Positions 5,956 to 7,784 of a stretch of DNA of 7,784 nucleotides are shown piece after piece (the first letter of the stretch is position 1; each line of letters starts with the position of its first letter). Under the pieces are notes generated by a model, which saw only the letters and a list, made by a program, of their open reading frames with translations, made no database searches and had not been told where the DNA came from. The stretch lies in assembly GCA_900764415.1 (NCBI GenBank), contig CAAFOA010000094.1, forward strand, positions 1 through 7,784, read 5' to 3'. A program made the position numbers and the translations under genes. Source of the DNA: an uncultured Collinsella sp. (GTDB lineage Bacteria > Actinomycetota > Coriobacteriia > Coriobacteriales > Coriobacteriaceae).

Positions 5956-7407
5956 CTAGAAGCTGACATCGAAGCCAGCGCCAGCGCCCTCTTCATCGGT
6001 GGTCGGAACGCCCTTTGCCTTGTTGTAGGCAAAGATCAAGACGATCGGCACGATAAAGGCGATGAGATTGCCAGCCACATACCACACGAGGGTCTCGGGC
6101 GTGACGATGAGCAGGCCAAGCACGCCGGTCAGACCCTGACCGATAGCGCGCACCTCAAAGAGCTTGACGAAGGCACCGCCGCAGCCTGCACCGATGCAAG
6201 CGCAGAGGAACGGAATGATCGAGTAGCGCATGTTTGCAGCAAAGATTGCGGGCTCGGAGATTCCGACCAGCGTCGGGATAAAGGACGACATGCAGATGTT
6301 GCGCTCTTTGGAATGCTTCTTATGAATAAGGTACATGCCGATGGCGCCGCCGCCCTGGGCGATGATGGAAACCGACCAGATGGCCTGGATGTAGTTGAAG
6401 CCAGTCGTGGCAACGAGGTTTGCCTCGATACCCTGGATGAACTGATGCGTACCGGTAACGACAAGCGGCTGCAGGAACGCGGCGAAGACAAAGGCACCAA
6501 AGACGCCCATCCTGTTGTACAGGATATCGATTACGCCGCCGAGGACGTCGCCGATCAGGTTGCCGAGCGGGCCGAACACGGTGAACAGGGCGACGTTAGC
6601 AAGAATCAGGGTAACGGTCGGGACGAAAACGAACGAGACGACCTCGGGGATGTACTTCTGGGCAATCTTCTCGACCTTGGCCATAAACCAGGCAGTCAGG
6701 ATTGCGGGGAACACACCGCCCTGGAAAGCAACCATGGGAATGGAGAGCGGACCAAAGTTCCAGTACTCAGCACCCGTCGGATCCATAACGAACGTGTTAC
6801 GGTTCATAAGGCTCGGGTGAACCATGACGATACCGACGAGGATACCCAGGATCGGGTTACCGCCAAAACGCTTGACCGCGCTGTACATAACCAGGACAGG
6901 CAGGTAGTCGAAAGTGGTGGCAATAATGGCAAAGAAGCTTGCGAGGTTCTTGAGGAACTCGCTGTGGTCGGCAAGGCTGCCCTCCATGCCGAAGAGTCCG
7001 TTGGCAACGATCAGCGACTTAAGGCCGATGATGATAGCAGCGCCGACAAAAGCGGGAATGATGGGGATAAAGATATCCGAGAATACCTTGAGGACCGAGA
7101 AGAACTTGCCCTTCTTGTCCGCCTCGGCGCCCTTGACCTCGGAAGCGCTGATCTCCTTAACGCCCGTCAGAGCCATAAACTCGTCGTAGACCTTGTTGAC
7201 GGTACCGGTACCGAAGATGATCATGAGCTGGCCGCTGTTGTACAGCACGCCCTTGACGCCATCGATGTTCTCGAGCTCGGCCTTGTTGTACTTGCTCGTA
7301 TCCTTGAGCACCAGACGCAGACGCGTAACGCAATGCGTGGCGCCCTCGATGTTCTCCAGACCGCCGACGTTATCGACGACTTGCTGAGACACTGCTTTGT
7401 AGTCCAT
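5956..7407 (-). CDS. scrA: PTS EIIBC permease, sucrose/beta-fructoside type
   Basis: 483 residues; it imports and phosphorylates a sugar. The N-terminal EIIB domain (about 1-85) has the phosphoryl-accepting cysteine C26 in ATHCVTRLRLVL, the glucose/sucrose/beta-glucoside superfamily signature. The EIIC domain (about 105-465) has roughly ten hydrophobic segments and conserved motifs VTGTHQF (317-323) and GISEPAIF (382-389), the latter containing the substrate-site glutamate. The protein ends in a short acidic tail with no EIIA domain, so it must borrow EIIA from another protein, as sucrose permeases commonly do. I chose ATG at 7407, which has GGAG six bases upstream; an ATG four codons earlier has its purine-rich tract too close. 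Neighbouring GH32 genes on both sides favour sucrose or a related fructoside; trehalose or beta-glucoside specificity cannot be excluded from sequence alone. Confidence 0.9.
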   Translation of the reverse strand: MDYKAVSQQVVDNVGGLENIEGATHCVTRLRLVLKDTSKYNKAELENIDGVKGVLYNSGQLMIIFGTGTVNKVYDEFMALTGVKEISASEVKGAEADKKGKFFSVLKVFSDIFIPIIPAFVGAAIIIGLKSLIVANGLFGMEGSLADHSEFLKNLASFFAIIATTFDYLPVLVMYSAVKRFGGNPILGILVGIVMVHPSLMNRNTFVMDPTGAEYWNFGPLSIPMVAFQGGVFPAILTAWFMAKVEKIAQKYIPEVVSFVFVPTVTLILANVALFTVFGPLGNLIGDVLGGVIDILYNRMGVFGAFVFAAFLQPLVVTGTHQFIQGIEANLVATTGFNYIQAIWSVSIIAQGGGAIGMYLIHKKHSKERNICMSSFIPTLVGISEPAIFAANMRYSIIPFLCACIGAGCGGAFVKLFEVRAIGQGLTGVLGLLIVTPETLVWYVAGNLIAFIVPIVLIFAYNKAKGVPTTDEEGAGAGFDVSF

Positions 7408-7435
7408 GTTCCTCTCCATTCCTTTACGAAATCAT

Positions 7436-7445
7436 AAGACGTTTT
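7436..7445. promoter_or_regulatory. LacI-type operator-like core before the permease gene
   Basis: AAGACGTTTT is a 10-bp near-palindrome centred on CG, close to the AAACGTTT core used by many LacI-family sugar repressors, including sucrose regulators. It lies in the 45-bp gap between the upstream glycosidase stop and the permease start. The symmetry does not extend beyond 10 bp, so this is weak evidence. Confidence 0.2.
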
Positions 7446-7452
7446 GATGCCA

Positions 7453-7784
7453 TTACAGAGACGCGATCGTTGCATTTGCGCACTTGAGCGTACCGTCGGT
7501 GACCGTCAGTGCCACACCCTGGCCCTGCTTATTGCAGAAGCGCGCGTTAAGCGCAACATCATCGACAAAGATGGTCGCGATATCGTCGTCAACGACCAGG
7601 CGCACATGATGAGTGCCCTCGCCCTTAAAGAACAACGGACGCTCGAGGCCCATGTTGTTGACCTGGAACCACGGATACTGGGGGGCCGCCGTAAACTCGA
7701 GCTTGCCCTCACGCAGGTTGGCGCGGAACTCATAGGCAAGACCGGACTCGGCGTCCTCGGCAAGCTTCACCGAGAAGCCGGCAG
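7453..7784 (-). CDS. C-terminal part of a probable GH32 family glycosidase (5' end outside window)
   Basis: Only the last 109 or so residues are inside the window; the frame is open through the right edge. The visible part is all-beta and resembles the C-terminal sandwich of GH32 beta-fructosidases: PQYPWFQVNNMG, then a strand pair VRLVVDDDIATIFVDDVAL followed by NARF and a closing segment to ANATIASL. The IATIFVDDVALNARF stretch corresponds to the VEIFANGGEAALTSR stretch of the complete GH32 enzyme in this window. No catalytic residues are visible, so the assignment rests on this domain plus context, and a related laminin-like domain of another glycosidase is possible. It ends 45 bp before the permease start, so it is probably the preceding gene of the same operon. 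It may handle a second beta-fructoside such as a fructo-oligosaccharide. Confidence 0.65.
   Translation of the reverse strand, partial: AGFSVKLAEDAESGLAYEFRANLREGKLEFTAAPQYPWFQVNNMGLERPLFFKGEGTHHVRLVVDDDIATIFVDDVALNARFCNKQGQGVALTVTDGTLKCANATIASL

Noticed and set aside
6313..7437. Long plus-strand open frame (374 codons) opposite the PTS permease
   Set aside because: It is an antisense shadow of a clearly conserved gene. Its translation is rich in Asp, Glu, Arg and Asn with no recognisable domain, and it has no convincing ribosome-binding site.

Overview
The window looks like a piece of chromosome from a gut Coriobacteriia-type actinobacterium, most likely Collinsella or a close relative. This is inferred from the moderately high GC content, the mix of ATG, GTG and TTG starts, and the gene set (anaerobic glycyl-radical activase, sugar PTS, DegV, Pfs nucleosidase). 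No rRNA or other marker gene is present to prove it. Every convincing gene lies on the minus strand, so transcription runs from the right edge to the left.

Right block (about 7784 to 4413): a sucrose/beta-fructoside utilisation cluster. In transcription order it holds the C-terminal end of a probable GH32-type glycosidase cut by the window edge, a PTS EIIBC permease of the glucose/sucrose superfamily, and a complete GH32 sucrose-6-phosphate hydrolase. The inferred logic is that EIIBC imports and phosphorylates sucrose or a related fructoside, and the hydrolase splits the phosphorylated sugar. The first enzyme may act on a second beta-fructoside. No regulator of the cluster lies in the window.

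Middle block (about 4412 to 2289): a regulatory-looking intergenic region with a perfect 18-bp palindrome, a two-tier hairpin and spaced direct repeats. It is followed by a DegV-family fatty-acid-binding protein and a pyruvate formate-lyase activating enzyme that has no pflB beside it. The gap in front of the activase carries nested palindromes over a possible promoter.

The 314-bp gap at 1975-2288 holds no convincing gene but is dense in structure. It has a 67-nt, 27-bp hairpin, a second inverted repeat with 11-bp arms and a GGGGACAGAC motif, a near-palindrome, and a good sigma70-type promoter for the next gene. The two inverted repeats look like dispersed intergenic (REP/MITE-like) sequences and are the least explained part of the window.

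Left block (1974 to 1): a membrane-anchored serine hydrolase of the class A beta-lactamase/D,D-peptidase fold, then MTA/SAH nucleosidase (Pfs). A Shine-Dalgarno-like motif at the extreme left edge suggests another minus-strand gene starts just outside. No tRNA, rRNA, CRISPR array, insertion sequence or prophage gene was seen, and I found no clear new multi-gene system. The best leads are the palindromic intergenic elements and the orphan setting of the activase.
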